The notes under the pieces were generated by a model. That model did no database searches. It was given only the letters and a program-made list of their open reading frames with translations, and was not told where the DNA came from. A program made the translations under genes and the position numbers. A stretch of 64,000 nucleotides of DNA from NORP259 sp041398705 (GTDB lineage Bacteria > Planctomycetota > UBA1135 > GCA-002686595), in the NCBI GenBank assembly GCA_041398705.1, contig JAWKUI010000009.1:124001-188000 (forward strand). Direction: 5' to 3'. The stretch's first letter is position 1, and the number at the start of each line of letters is the position of its first letter. This document shows positions 1 to 7,951 of the stretch, piece by piece.

Positions 1-1
1 T

Positions 2-292
2 CGCCGCGGTCTCCGATCCACCCCACCCTGGCCCGTGCGCCCAGGACCCAAGGATGGCGTCGCGATTGCGGATCTCCTCGTGGATGGATTTCCCGAGACG
101 CCCGTCTTGTGGGGCGACAACTCATCTGAGTGGTGTTCGTTTGGCGCGTTTCCACTGGGCCGAACGACCCTCACGGGCTTTCTGCCCGCAGGCCCCGCCG
201 CCCTGCGCATCACCCTGCCCGGAGGCCGGGTTTTCGAACAATCGGTGACCGTACGCACATACGAAGCGACGGACGTCATGATCGTCTGGTAG
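2..292 (+). CDS. C-terminal part of a secreted/regulatory-like protein (partial)
   Basis: The reading frame is already open at the left edge and closes with TAG at 290-292, so only about 96 C-terminal residues are visible. A GTG at 35 could be a start but the frame continues upstream of it, and a truncated longer gene is more likely. The visible part reads like a small beta-sandwich tail (PAGPAALRITLPGG, then alternating hydrophobic strands ending in VMIVW). It resembles the end of the orphan secreted protein at 7952-9166, which also finishes with a short strand-rich segment ending in Trp. Function is not recognisable. The next gene begins 22 nt downstream on the same strand. Confidence 0.5.
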   Translation, partial: RRGLRSTPPWPVRPGPKDGVAIADLLVDGFPETPVLWGDNSSEWCSFGAFPLGRTTLTGFLPAGPAALRITLPGGRVFEQSVTVRTYEATDVMIVW

Positions 293-314
293 GCTGCGGG
301 ACAACTCCCCCGCC

Positions 315-1085
315 ATGCTCACTCCCGACTCGATCCGCGCGCGCCTCGAAGCAGAGGCGCAGGCGCAAGGCCTAGAAATCTTGCACGCCTGCGAAAGCGG
401 TTCCCGGGCATGGGGCCTGGCATCCACGGACAGCGACTACGATGTGCGGTTCGTGTATCGCCGCCCGTTGGGGCGCTATCTGGAAATGCAACGGCCTGTA
501 GACGTCATCGGGCCGGTGTTGGAAGGCGAACTCGACTTCGCCGGTTGGGATCTGCCCAAGTTTGCGGCCCACCTCGTCCGCAGCAACCCGAGCGTGCTGG
601 AATGGCTCGGGTCTCCGCAATTCTACCTGCATGACAAGGGCTTCCTCGACCAGGCGCGCGATTTGGCGAATCGGTACTTTGACGTGCGGCGCGCCGTGCA
701 CCACTACGTTGGAATCGGCCAGAGCGCGTGGGATGGCGGCCGCCAGGCCGACGGCACTTGGAACCTGAAGAAGTTCTTCTACTTCGCCCGCCCGACCTTG
801 GCAGCGGATTTCATCGTGCGCCACGGCGCGATGGCCCCGGTTCCGTTCGATGAGCTGTACGCCCATTGCGGCGACGCTGGCCTGTCGGCAGAACTCGAAG
901 ACCTCGTGCGCCACAAAGCTGGCGTATCCGAGGGCACGGACTTTCCGGTCCCCGGCCCGCTGGAAACGGAGCTCGTCCGGCGCCGGACGGACGCTGCGCG
1001 CGCAGCGGACGCATTCCCCATGCTCGCCCCCGATCCCGAAGCCGCGAATCGGTTCCTGCTCGAACAATTCGGAGTGCCCCTGTGA
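315..1085 (+). CDS. YcgL-like predicted nucleotidyltransferase (Pol beta superfamily)
   Basis: Encodes 256 residues. The N-terminal third carries the Pol-beta nucleotidyltransferase signature GSRAWGLASTDSDYDV, with the GS dyad at about residues 38-39 and the metal-binding D-x-D pair in SDYDV, matching the COG3541/PF10127 family. Members are predicted nucleotidyltransferases; substrates of this branch are not known to me. The stop codon overlaps the start of the next gene (GTGA at 1082-1085), which is a second member of the same superfamily, so the two are almost certainly translated together and may act as a pair. ATG at 315 is chosen because the catalytic motif then lies at the usual distance from the N terminus. 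No membrane segment or signal peptide. Confidence 0.82.
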   Translation: MLTPDSIRARLEAEAQAQGLEILHACESGSRAWGLASTDSDYDVRFVYRRPLGRYLEMQRPVDVIGPVLEGELDFAGWDLPKFAAHLVRSNPSVLEWLGSPQFYLHDKGFLDQARDLANRYFDVRRAVHHYVGIGQSAWDGGRQADGTWNLKKFFYFARPTLAADFIVRHGAMAPVPFDELYAHCGDAGLSAELEDLVRHKAGVSEGTDFPVPGPLETELVRRRTDAARAADAFPMLAPDPEAANRFLLEQFGVPL

Positions 1086-2155
1086 AGTTGGAAGACGTGG
1101 AAGCGGGCAAGGGCCTTCTGTTGCGCTGCCGCGCGGGCAGCCACGCCTACGGACTTGCGACGGCGGAATCCGATGAGGATTTCCGCGGCGTGTTCCTGCA
1201 GCCGCAGGAAACGCTCTACGGCCTGTTGCCCTGCAAGCAAATCAGCGATGCGCGCCACGACCGCACCTATTGGGAGCTCGGCCGATTCGTGGAGTTACTC
1301 CTGCAGAGCAATCCCGGTGCGCTCGAGCTGCTTGCGAGCCCGCCGGATGCCGTGCTTTTTCGCCATCCGGTCATGGAACCGCTCAGGACCCAGGACTTTT
1401 TGAGCAAAGCGAGCATTCCAGCCTTTACAGGCTACGCGGAAGGCCAAATCCGGCGCGCACGGGGGCTGAACAAGAAGGTGCACAACCCCATGCCGCGCGA
1501 GCGCAAGTCCGTGCAGGACTTCTGCCATGTGATCGAAGGCGGGCGTAGCCAACGCTGGGAGCATTGGCTCGCTCGGTCGGGACATGCGGCGAATTGCTTG
1601 GGCCTTGCGCCCATCGCCAAGGCAGCCGACTTGTACGGACTGTATCTGGACGCGGAAGGCACCTGGGCCCGCGGCATCTCTTCGGGTCCGGAGGCCAATG
1701 AGGTGCAGCTCAGCGAGGTGCCGCCTGGCCTTGCCCCCATCGCTTACCTGCACTTCGGGCGCCAAGGGTACTCGGACTTCTGCAAGCGTCACCGTGAGTA
1801 TTGGGTCTGGGTCAACGAGCGCAACGAGGCGCGCTACCAGAACACCGTGGCCCATGCGCAGGGCTACGACGCGAAGAACATGATGCACACCCTGCGGCTC
1901 CTCGATACCGCCCTGGGCATCATCCAAGACGGCACGGTGGTGGTGCGTCGCCCCGACAGGGAGTTCCTGCTGGCGGTCAAAGCCGGCCACTACTCCCTGG
2001 CCGAGGTGCTGGACATGGCGGAGGAACGCTTGGCCCGCATCGCCGCGGCTTTGCCCCACTGCAACCTGCCCGATCGCCCCGACGCCCAGCGCGCCGAAGC
2101 CACCCTGGTGCGCATGCGGCAGGAGCTGTATGGCGCGGAACTAGATCGCCCCTGA
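1082..2155 (+). CDS. Second predicted nucleotidyltransferase (PF10127-like, RlaP-type)
   Basis: Encodes about 357 residues starting from GTG at 1082, which overlaps the upstream stop codon by the GTGA quartet; the open frame extends further upstream but that portion lies over the preceding gene and is not meaningful. The catalytic motif GSHAYGLATAESDEDFRG (about residues 17-34) gives the GS dyad and the acidic pair SDEDFRGV typical of RlaP-like nucleotidyltransferases, a family often linked to RNA repair. The remainder is a mostly alpha-helical C-terminal extension with HREYWVWVNERNEARY. Its 3' end overlaps the convergent methionine-synthase-like gene by 15 nt (2141-2155). Substrate is unknown; an RNA-end or nucleotide-modifying role is inference from the family only. 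Confidence 0.8.
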   Translation: MKLEDVEAGKGLLLRCRAGSHAYGLATAESDEDFRGVFLQPQETLYGLLPCKQISDARHDRTYWELGRFVELLLQSNPGALELLASPPDAVLFRHPVMEPLRTQDFLSKASIPAFTGYAEGQIRRARGLNKKVHNPMPRERKSVQDFCHVIEGGRSQRWEHWLARSGHAANCLGLAPIAKAADLYGLYLDAEGTWARGISSGPEANEVQLSEVPPGLAPIAYLHFGRQGYSDFCKRHREYWVWVNERNEARYQNTVAHAQGYDAKNMMHTLRLLDTALGIIQDGTVVVRRPDREFLLAVKAGHYSLAEVLDMAEERLARIAAALPHCNLPDRPDAQRAEATLVRMRQELYGAELDRP

Positions 2156-3292
2156 GCGCAGCAGTCCCGCGGCTTCGGCGAGGACGCGGACTTTGGCGGA
2201 GGCGCGTTCGGCGGAGTTCATCGGGCGTTCGGCGAAGGTGCCGAAGCCGCAGTCGGGGTTCAGGAAGATGCGTTCGTGGCCGAGGGCTTGGGCGAGGGCG
2301 CGCACGCGGGTGGCGATGGTGCGGGGGTTTTCGAGTTCGTCGGTGCGCGGGTTGACGACGCCGAAGCCGACGCTGGAGCCGGGGGGCAGGGCGGTGAGCA
2401 AGGCGGGATCGCCGGCGCGCGGGGTGGCGTATTCGAGCACAAACTGGTCCAGGTGCATGCGGCCCAGGTGCGGCAGCAGGGCGTCGTAGCTGCCTTGCAG
2501 CAGCACAGACTCGTCGCGGCTCCAGTTGCCGCGGCAGACGTGCACGCCGCGGATCGGGCCAGTGAGGCCGTCGACGACACGGTTCATCAGCTCGACGGCT
2601 AGGTCGAGTTCGGATTCGGGGTTCGCGTTCGCGGCGAGGGCGGCGCACATGAAGGTGTGCGTGTTTGATTTTCCAGCGAAGGCGAGCTCGGTGAGCACGG
2701 GCTCGTCGAACTGCACCATGTCCACGCCTGCTTCGATCAGCGAGCGCAGTTCGTCGCGCAGGATCGTTACCACGTCATCGCAGAGCTCCTGCCGGTCGCG
2801 GAAAGCGGGGCGCGAAAGGGCTTCGACCCAGGAGGAGCGCACCAGGATGTAGGGGCCGGGCAGGGTGGCTTTGATCGGCAGGTCGGTGATGCCCCGCAGG
2901 AACTCCATGTCGTCGCGCACGAGCGGGCGGATCGCCTTCAACCGCCCCACCGCCACGTTGTTGCGGATGGCGTAGGCGGGCACGTCGAGAGTGCGCAGCA
3001 GGGTCTCGAACGCCGCCTTGTCCTCGACGTGGTCGAGCAAATCGGCCATCGACATGCGGTCGAAGCCCTGCACGCGCTCGGACAGGAACGACGTGAAGTT
3101 GTCGCGACGCTGTTCGCCATCGGTGATCAGGTCCGCGCCGGCTTCCTCCTGGGCGCGCACGGCGGCGACGACCGCTTCGTCGGCGAGGGCGCCGGCGTCC
3201 GCGGAACGGCGCTTCATGGCGGTCAGCAGGGCGGCGGGCCGCGGCCAGCTGCCGACGGTGGTCACGGGAAAGGCGGGCAGGGGGCGGGGCAT
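2141..3292 (-). CDS. Core MetE-like cobalamin-independent methionine synthase family protein
   Basis: Encodes 383 residues corresponding only to the C-terminal catalytic half of MetE, as in archaeal and folate-independent core-MetE proteins. It opens with FPVTTVGSWPRP, the usual start of this barrel. The zinc ligands can be placed as H251 and C253 (GVHVCRGN), E287 (VLEYATPR) and C348 (NPDCGFGT), so methyl transfer to a thiol is plausible. ATG at 3292 overlaps the TGA of the TusA-OsmC gene by one base (TGATG), indicating translational coupling in a four-gene minus-strand operon of sulfur-carrier proteins. In that context the acceptor or donor could be an unusual sulfur species rather than methyl-folate plus homocysteine; that is inference. 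The N-terminal folate-binding half of full-length MetE is absent. Confidence 0.85.
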   Translation of the reverse strand: MPRPLPAFPVTTVGSWPRPAALLTAMKRRSADAGALADEAVVAAVRAQEEAGADLITDGEQRRDNFTSFLSERVQGFDRMSMADLLDHVEDKAAFETLLRTLDVPAYAIRNNVAVGRLKAIRPLVRDDMEFLRGITDLPIKATLPGPYILVRSSWVEALSRPAFRDRQELCDDVVTILRDELRSLIEAGVDMVQFDEPVLTELAFAGKSNTHTFMCAALAANANPESELDLAVELMNRVVDGLTGPIRGVHVCRGNWSRDESVLLQGSYDALLPHLGRMHLDQFVLEYATPRAGDPALLTALPPGSSVGFGVVNPRTDELENPRTIATRVRALAQALGHERIFLNPDCGFGTFAERPMNSAERASAKVRVLAEAAGLLRSGAI

Positions 3293-4032
3293 CAGGAACT
3301 CCGGCGTACGATGGTCACGGGGATGGGGTGGCTGAGGGAGGCCAGGATCGGCGAGCGGGCTTGGACTTCGCGCCAAAGTTCGGCGAGCGTTTCCTCGTCG
3401 GTGTCGGCATCGATGAACAGGCGGCCATCGATGGCGGCGAGGCCCGCGTCCCCTTCGGGCGCGGTGCCGAGGAACACGAACGGATCGCGCAGATTGCCGC
3501 TGAGGGTCACTTCGAGGGCGAAGATCTCGATGCCGCGTTGGCTCGCGCGCCAGCGCATGCCCTGGGCGAGGCACCCGCCGAGGGCAGCCAGCAGGTATTC
3601 GAGGGCGCCGGGCGCGACTTCTTCGGTGTCGAAACTGGCGGGTTGGCCGATGTCGAACGAATGGTTGCGGGCGTAGGCGCGTACGGCCGGCTGGCCTTCG
3701 ATCGCACGCACGCGCACGCGCCAGGCGTGGGCGCGGGCTTTCTCTTGATCCGCCGCCAGGTCTTCGTCGGTGTGCCCGCGTTTGATCAGGAAGTGGCTCG
3801 TGCTGCGGCCTTGACCGGGCCGCGAGCCCAAGAAGGAATGCCCCACCAGGCGGCACCAAGCGGGCAGATCGACGGTGACGCTGGCATCGTTGCTGCGCAC
3901 CTCCATCGACCCACCTGCGGGCAGGTGGGACATGGCTTCGCGGATGATGAGCAGCAGGCCGCTGCCACAATCCAAGTCCCCCCCTTCGCAGATCGCGTCT
4001 GCGCTGAGGGGGACCGACTCTTCACCCGTCAT
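3292..4032 (-). CDS. TusA-like / OsmC domain fusion protein
   Basis: Encodes 246 residues with two domains. Residues about 15-70 form a TusA/SirA-like sulfur-carrier fold: GGDLDCGSG supplies C22 where TusA has its CPxP cysteine, and the family ending DLPAWCRLVGHSFL follows. Residues about 95-246 are an OsmC/Ohr-type domain, with C154 in LEYLLAALGGCLAQG. The second OsmC cysteine position appears to be serine (ARSPILASL), so classical two-cysteine peroxidase chemistry is doubtful. Such a fusion suggests a persulfide is passed from the carrier domain to the OsmC domain. Third gene of the sulfur operon, 7 nt after the DsrE-like gene and 1 nt overlapping the MetE-like gene. Confidence 0.83.
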   Translation of the reverse strand: MTGEESVPLSADAICEGGDLDCGSGLLLIIREAMSHLPAGGSMEVRSNDASVTVDLPAWCRLVGHSFLGSRPGQGRSTSHFLIKRGHTDEDLAADQEKARAHAWRVRVRAIEGQPAVRAYARNHSFDIGQPASFDTEEVAPGALEYLLAALGGCLAQGMRWRASQRGIEIFALEVTLSGNLRDPFVFLGTAPEGDAGLAAIDGRLFIDADTDEETLAELWREVQARSPILASLSHPIPVTIVRRSS

Positions 4033-4039
4033 GGAGCGA

Positions 4040-4402
4040 TCAGTAGGAGACGCAGGGAGCGCCCACGGAGAGGAACTCCACCAGGCTCGCGCCGCCGACG
4101 ATGGTGGCGCCGGGGATCAACTTGCTTTCGTCAAGGCCGCGCTTTTTGAAGCAGGGCGAGCAGACCCAGATGATGCCGCCGGCTTGGGCGAACTTGGAGA
4201 TCAGTTCCCCGAGCGGGGCAAACCCTTCTTCGTGCACCCCGTCGGCGTACCCCTGCTGGCAAAGGTGCACGGCCTCGGTGGACAGGAACATGACGGTCTC
4301 CTTCTCGGAGGCCACCGCAGCGTTGGCCACGACGAAGGCGACGGTGGCCTTGTCGGTGTCGTTTTTGGCGGAGGTCAGACTGACGCAGAATCGGTTGTTC
4401 AT
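4040..4402 (-). CDS. DsrE/DsrF-like sulfurtransferase family protein
   Basis: Encodes 120 residues from ATG at 4402 (MNNRFCVSLTSAKNDTDKAT), the point where the DsrE fold begins; an upstream alternative start would add 14 proline-rich residues that fit no known family. The pattern of alternating strands and helices, the VMFLSTEAVHL segment and the cysteine pair in WVCSPCFKKRG match small DsrE-like proteins that carry or relay sulfur. A further cysteine lies near the C terminus (GAPCVSY). It sits between a TusA-like gene and a TusA-OsmC fusion in the same orientation, which strongly supports a sulfur-relay role. No Shine-Dalgarno sequence is visible before the chosen start. Confidence 0.85.
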   Translation of the reverse strand: MNNRFCVSLTSAKNDTDKATVAFVVANAAVASEKETVMFLSTEAVHLCQQGYADGVHEEGFAPLGELISKFAQAGGIIWVCSPCFKKRGLDESKLIPGATIVGGASLVEFLSVGAPCVSY

Positions 4403-4462
4403 GGGAGGAGCTTTGGGGGGGTCTGGGGAGGGGGAACGCCGCACGCTGGCGGTCGGTGGAGG

Positions 4463-5044
4463 TCAGGACTGCGGTTTGCGCGCAATCCAGTAGAGGGGGT
4501 GTTCGTGGAAGACGAGCGCATTGCCGGTGACGCGGCACCAGGCGGGCAGGTCCCCCGGGGCGCCGGGATCGGTGGCGCGCACCTGCAGCACGCCGCCGGG
4601 TTCGAGCTGGGCGAGGCGCGTGCGCAGTTCGAGCACCAGGTCGCCGCAGCCCATGTCACCGGCATCCCAGGTGTCCTGGACATTCGGGGCGGCGGACGCG
4701 GCGGCCGTCGGGGCCGCCGCCACGGAAATCGGCGCCGTGGGCAGGTAGGGCGGCCGGGATTCGCCAGCTTCCGCCAGGCGTTGTTCGGAGTGGCGCCAGC
4801 CGGCTTTGTAGCAGTCGAGGCGCGCGATGTGCGCGAGGGCGCGGTGCACGAGGGCGCCGGGGGCTTCGCCTTGGGCCTGGGCCAGGCAAGGGATGCAGGC
4901 CGGCGCGTTCTTGTAGCCGAGCAACAGACTCAACACGGCGTCCTGACCGATCAAGGCCTGACCGCAGCGGCACGGCTGGCCCCACTGGTCCTCGGCCCAG
5001 GCGATCACATCTTCGGCGCGCAAGCTGCTCTTCGCGGGATTCAT
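4463..5044 (-). CDS. Cys-rich protein with C-terminal TusA-like sulfur-carrier domain
   Basis: Encodes 193 residues and is the first gene of the minus-strand sulfur operon. The N-terminal half contains C25-x-C27 and C50-x-x-C53 (PCRCGQ and ACIPCLAQ), which could bind zinc or an iron-sulfur centre, and a further cysteine at about 78. An Ala/Pro-rich linker (about 98-120) leads to a TusA-like domain with GDMGCGDLVLELRTRL and the family tail DLPAWCRVTGN. As in the neighbouring TusA-OsmC fusion, the usual CPxP motif is CG[DS], so the two carrier domains share the same variant. Probably a cytosolic persulfide carrier; partner proteins are inferred from the operon. Confidence 0.75.
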   Translation of the reverse strand: MNPAKSSLRAEDVIAWAEDQWGQPCRCGQALIGQDAVLSLLLGYKNAPACIPCLAQAQGEAPGALVHRALAHIARLDCYKAGWRHSEQRLAEAGESRPPYLPTAPISVAAAPTAAASAAPNVQDTWDAGDMGCGDLVLELRTRLAQLEPGGVLQVRATDPGAPGDLPAWCRVTGNALVFHEHPLYWIARKPQS

Positions 5045-5066
5045 CGGGTTCTGGCAGGCAAGGGCC

Positions 5067-5095
5067 GGTGGCCGGGCACAAACGGCCCGGCCACC
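5067..5095 (-). terminator. Hairpin between porin gene and sulfur operon
   Basis: An 11-bp perfect stem (5067-5077 with 5085-5095, 7-nt loop) lies directly after the porin stop codon in the minus direction and before the TusA-like gene. There is no clear T-run, so it may be a weak terminator or a 3'-end stabilising structure. It argues that the porin and the sulfur operon are separate units. Confidence 0.45.
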
Positions 5096-5102
5096 CGCGT
5101 TC

Positions 5103-6335
5103 CTAGAAGTACATGGTCATCTGGGCGTAGATCACCTCGCGGTCGTCTTCGTCACGGCCATAACCGAGCCAGCCGTGCACGCCTTCCGCCAGGGGGTACC
5201 CCACCATCGCATCCAACTCGTTGTTCTTGTTGCCCGCGGCATCGAAGTTCAAGAACGCCAAGTTGATGTCCAGCTTCTCGTTCGGCTCGATGTGCATGCC
5301 GAACTGGTTGGTGGCCAGGTCGCTGCGCCAGGCGCCGCCGAACTGGTGCAACAGACCCGCGGTGTTGAAGTCGCCGGGGTTGATGTGCATGGCCCCATCG
5401 GACTCGGTGCGGGTCAGGTGGATGCCCTTGACGGCCCCCCACATCTCGCTCGTGTCCTTGGAAAGCACGATGCGGTAGGCATCGCGGGTCTCGTCGGTGG
5501 CGTCCACGTCGCGGCGCGCGTACTCGAGGTTCCAGTCGAACATCGACGGGTGTTCCTTCTGGGCGCCGATCGAGCCGTGCAGGGTCACCCCCATCCACGA
5601 GTCGTCGCTGGTGGCATCCCCATCGCCGGTGCCGAACAGCACCCAGGGTTCGATCGCCTGCAGCTCGTCGCTGCCCAGCCCGATGCGGCCGGTGGCGCCG
5701 ACGAAGCGGGTGCCATCGGCGGCCGAGGTGACCGTGCCGTTGTTGTCGAAGCCGAAGAGCTCGACCGCGTGCTGGTCGTAGTGCTTGGAGATCCAAAGGC
5801 CCGTGCCGGCGGCCGGATACTGCAGGAAGTCGCAGGAACCGTAGACCAGACCGGAAGCCAGGGTGAAGTAGCTGCGGCCGACGCGCACGGTGGTGCCTTC
5901 GCCCAGCAGGTCATCAAGCAGCAGGTAGGCCTGGCCGATGCCGTTGTAGTTCACGCCGGGAGCCGCGTCGGAATAACCTTCCGAACCAGCCCAGGTCTCC
6001 GAGAAGTTGAACTGCACGTAGGCGCGGGCCTTCTCGTTGAGCACGTAGTCCATGTTGACCCGCGTGCGGCTGCTGATCTGGTCCGAGTCCGCGTAGGGCG
6101 TGCCGCTCGGCGAGTCGGCCATGCGGGCACGGAACCGGATGTCACCGGTCAAGGTCAGTTCGTTCGATCGCAGGATCAGGTTTTCGCTGATGTTGCCGAT
6201 CTCGCTGGGCGGCGGAGCCAGGCTGAAGCACTGGGGGCTGCCGTTGTCATAGCCGCACTGGGCCAGGGCATGGCCGGCGGTGAGGGAGCTGGCTGCAAGG
6301 ACAGCCAGCAGGGAGCGCTGAGGAGTCAGAGTCAT
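5103..6335 (-). CDS. Outer-membrane porin-like beta-barrel protein
   Basis: Encodes 410 residues. A signal peptide is clear (MTLTPQRSLLAVLAASSLTAGHALA), which fixes ATG at 6335; a longer open frame upstream would bury it. The mature part has repeated amphipathic strands separated by Gly/Asn/Asp-rich turns (for example RVGRSYFTLASGLVYGS and FDWNLEYARRD), and it ends in phenylalanine (AQMTMYF), as expected for a substrate of the outer-membrane assembly machinery. The pattern fits alginate-export or DUF1302-like porins; the transported solute cannot be read from the sequence. A cysteine pair near the N terminus (CGYDNGSPQC) may form a disulfide. It is divergently arranged with the cytochrome peroxidase gene. 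Confidence 0.78.
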   Translation of the reverse strand: MTLTPQRSLLAVLAASSLTAGHALAQCGYDNGSPQCFSLAPPPSEIGNISENLILRSNELTLTGDIRFRARMADSPSGTPYADSDQISSRTRVNMDYVLNEKARAYVQFNFSETWAGSEGYSDAAPGVNYNGIGQAYLLLDDLLGEGTTVRVGRSYFTLASGLVYGSCDFLQYPAAGTGLWISKHYDQHAVELFGFDNNGTVTSAADGTRFVGATGRIGLGSDELQAIEPWVLFGTGDGDATSDDSWMGVTLHGSIGAQKEHPSMFDWNLEYARRDVDATDETRDAYRIVLSKDTSEMWGAVKGIHLTRTESDGAMHINPGDFNTAGLLHQFGGAWRSDLATNQFGMHIEPNEKLDINLAFLNFDAAGNKNNELDAMVGYPLAEGVHGWLGYGRDEDDREVIYAQMTMYF

Positions 6336-6743
6336 TTGGGGGGTCCTAAGAGGGTTGCGGACCCACCCGACTCGGCTCAGGCCGTGGGTGCTAGCGTTGG
6401 CAGGAACGGGATTCCGCGTGGCCCCTGGGGTCGGACCGGAATCCAAGGGGAGTACGACCGCACCCCCTGCGTCCCCCGGGCCAAGCCTCGGGTCCGCAGT
6501 TCGTGTCGTCACCCGAATGGGCGACATTCATACATGGGTCGTTCCACGCCCCCGGAGCCTAATGAGGGCCTGCGGAATCGCGCAAGGGGTTTTCTGGGAG
6601 GGGGTTGGGGCCCCGGGGGCCCCAATCGGACCGTTTACACCCGCTTTTCGCCGGGATCAGGACCTGATCGATGCAAAACGCGGGCAAGTTCCGGGAACCG
6701 CAGCGCCCGATTCGGCCCCCAAGCGGCCATAGGTCACTGCCCC
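6336..6743. promoter_or_regulatory. Divergent intergenic region with two palindromes
   Basis: This 408-bp stretch separates the porin (minus) from the cytochrome peroxidase (plus) and must hold both promoters. Two exact dyads stand out: a 21-bp GC palindrome at 6605-6625 (10-bp arms around one G) and a 15-bp dyad at 6655-6669 (GATCAGG-A-CCTGATC), the latter about 75 bp before the peroxidase start and a plausible operator. No convincing -35/-10 pair could be assigned. No coding sequence is seen in it. Confidence 0.45.
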
Positions 6744-7742
6744 ATGAAACACCCCCACCTCCGTGCAACGGTCGCGCCCCTGATGGGCGCTTTGGTTCTG
6801 ATCGGCTTCAGCGCTTGCAACAAGGACAAGGGCCAGGCGGTCCCCACGGCCGCAGGCCCGCCCGATCTGCGGGCCCCCTTCCAGTCCTGGCCGAACTCCC
6901 CCGCCGCGCCCGTGGCCTCCACCCCGGAGATCGTCGCGCTCGGCGAACGGCTGTACCACGAGACGGCCCTGTCCAAGGGCGGTGACGTGTCCTGCGCCAC
7001 CTGCCACGCGCTCGACAACTTCGGCCAGGACGGCAAGAAGGTGAGCTCGGGCACTTCCGGCCTGCTCGGCAAACGCAATGCGCCGACTTCGATCAATGCC
7101 TTCCGCCAGTTCGCGCAGTTCTGGGATGGGCGCGCCGACAGCGTCGAGACCCAGTCCACCATGCCGATGCTGACCGATGTCGAGCACGGTCTGGTGAGCG
7201 AAGATCAGATCGTCGAGATTCTGCAGGGGGTCGGCGACTACCCGGCGGCGTTTGCGAAGGCATTCGGGGCGTCGGATCAACTTGCGCTGACTGCCGACAA
7301 CGTGCGGGCGGCCATCGGTGCCTTCGAACGCACCCTCGTCACCCACTCCCCCTTCGACGCCTGGCTCGATGGCGACGACAACGCCCTTTCCGCCGAGCAG
7401 AAGAAGGGTCTTGAGACCTTCGTCGCCAGCGGCTGCACCATGTGCCACTCCGGCCGCGCGGTTGGGGGCGGTATGTTCCAGAAGCTCGGACTCGTCAAAG
7501 CCGTTGAGACCGAGGATCTGGGCCGATTCCAGGTCACGGGCAACGAAGCGGACAAGTACATGTTCAAGGTGCCGACCCTGCTGAACATCGAGAGGACCGG
7601 TCCGTACATGCACGACGGGCGTTTTGACTCCCTGGAGGAGGCCATTCGGTTCATGGGTGATGTGCAACTCGGCAAGGCGCTCAGCGATGAAGATGTGAAG
7701 TCCATCGCGGTGTTCCTTGGCGCGCTGACCGGCACCCGCTGA
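6744..7742 (+). CDS. Di-heme cytochrome c peroxidase (lipoprotein)
   Basis: Encodes 332 residues of the MauG/CcpA di-heme peroxidase family, which reduces hydrogen peroxide in the periplasm using electrons from small cytochromes. Two heme-attachment motifs are present: C84-ATC-H88 and C231-TMC-H235. The later segment ERTGPYMHDGRFDSLEEAI is typical of the family and supplies the distal heme ligand region. The N terminus is a lipoprotein signal (LIGFSAC), so the enzyme is likely membrane anchored. ATG at 6744 is chosen because it begins exactly at this signal; the open frame extends far upstream without meaning. The stop codon is followed after 1 nt by a long palindromic repeat. Confidence 0.93.
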   Translation: MKHPHLRATVAPLMGALVLIGFSACNKDKGQAVPTAAGPPDLRAPFQSWPNSPAAPVASTPEIVALGERLYHETALSKGGDVSCATCHALDNFGQDGKKVSSGTSGLLGKRNAPTSINAFRQFAQFWDGRADSVETQSTMPMLTDVEHGLVSEDQIVEILQGVGDYPAAFAKAFGASDQLALTADNVRAAIGAFERTLVTHSPFDAWLDGDDNALSAEQKKGLETFVASGCTMCHSGRAVGGGMFQKLGLVKAVETEDLGRFQVTGNEADKYMFKVPTLLNIERTGPYMHDGRFDSLEEAIRFMGDVQLGKALSDEDVKSIAVFLGALTGTR

Positions 7743-7743
7743 T

Positions 7744-7870
7744 GCCGTTGGAATAACGTTACATACCGAACCAGGTTCGATCAGTCCCACAATTCGCGGG
7801 GCGTGCTGCGCACGCCCGCGATTGTGGGACTGATCGAACCTGGTTCGGTATGTAACGTTATTCCAACGGC
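7744..7870. repeat. Palindromic repeat copy 1 (MITE-like, ~57-bp arms)
   Basis: A 127-bp inverted repeat whose arms are complementary over about 55 bp, with one small bulge and a roughly 12-nt loop. It begins 1 nt after the cytochrome peroxidase stop codon. The left 62 bases are identical to those of the second copy at 9170-9294. The outer ends read GCCGTTGG and CCAACGGC. It could act as a transcription terminator or as a miniature transposable element; no transposase is nearby. The element has no coding capacity of its own. Confidence 0.9.
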
Positions 7871-7951
7871 GCCATGGCCTCCAATCATTGAACCAGCGAC
7901 AACTTCGAACGTTCCACCGGGAGCATCCCCTAGGCCTCCGCTGATTCGCAC

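Noticed and set aside
3293..3970. Upstream extension of the MetE-like gene
   Set aside because: The extension lies over the TusA-OsmC gene in another frame; the MetE fold begins at 3292.
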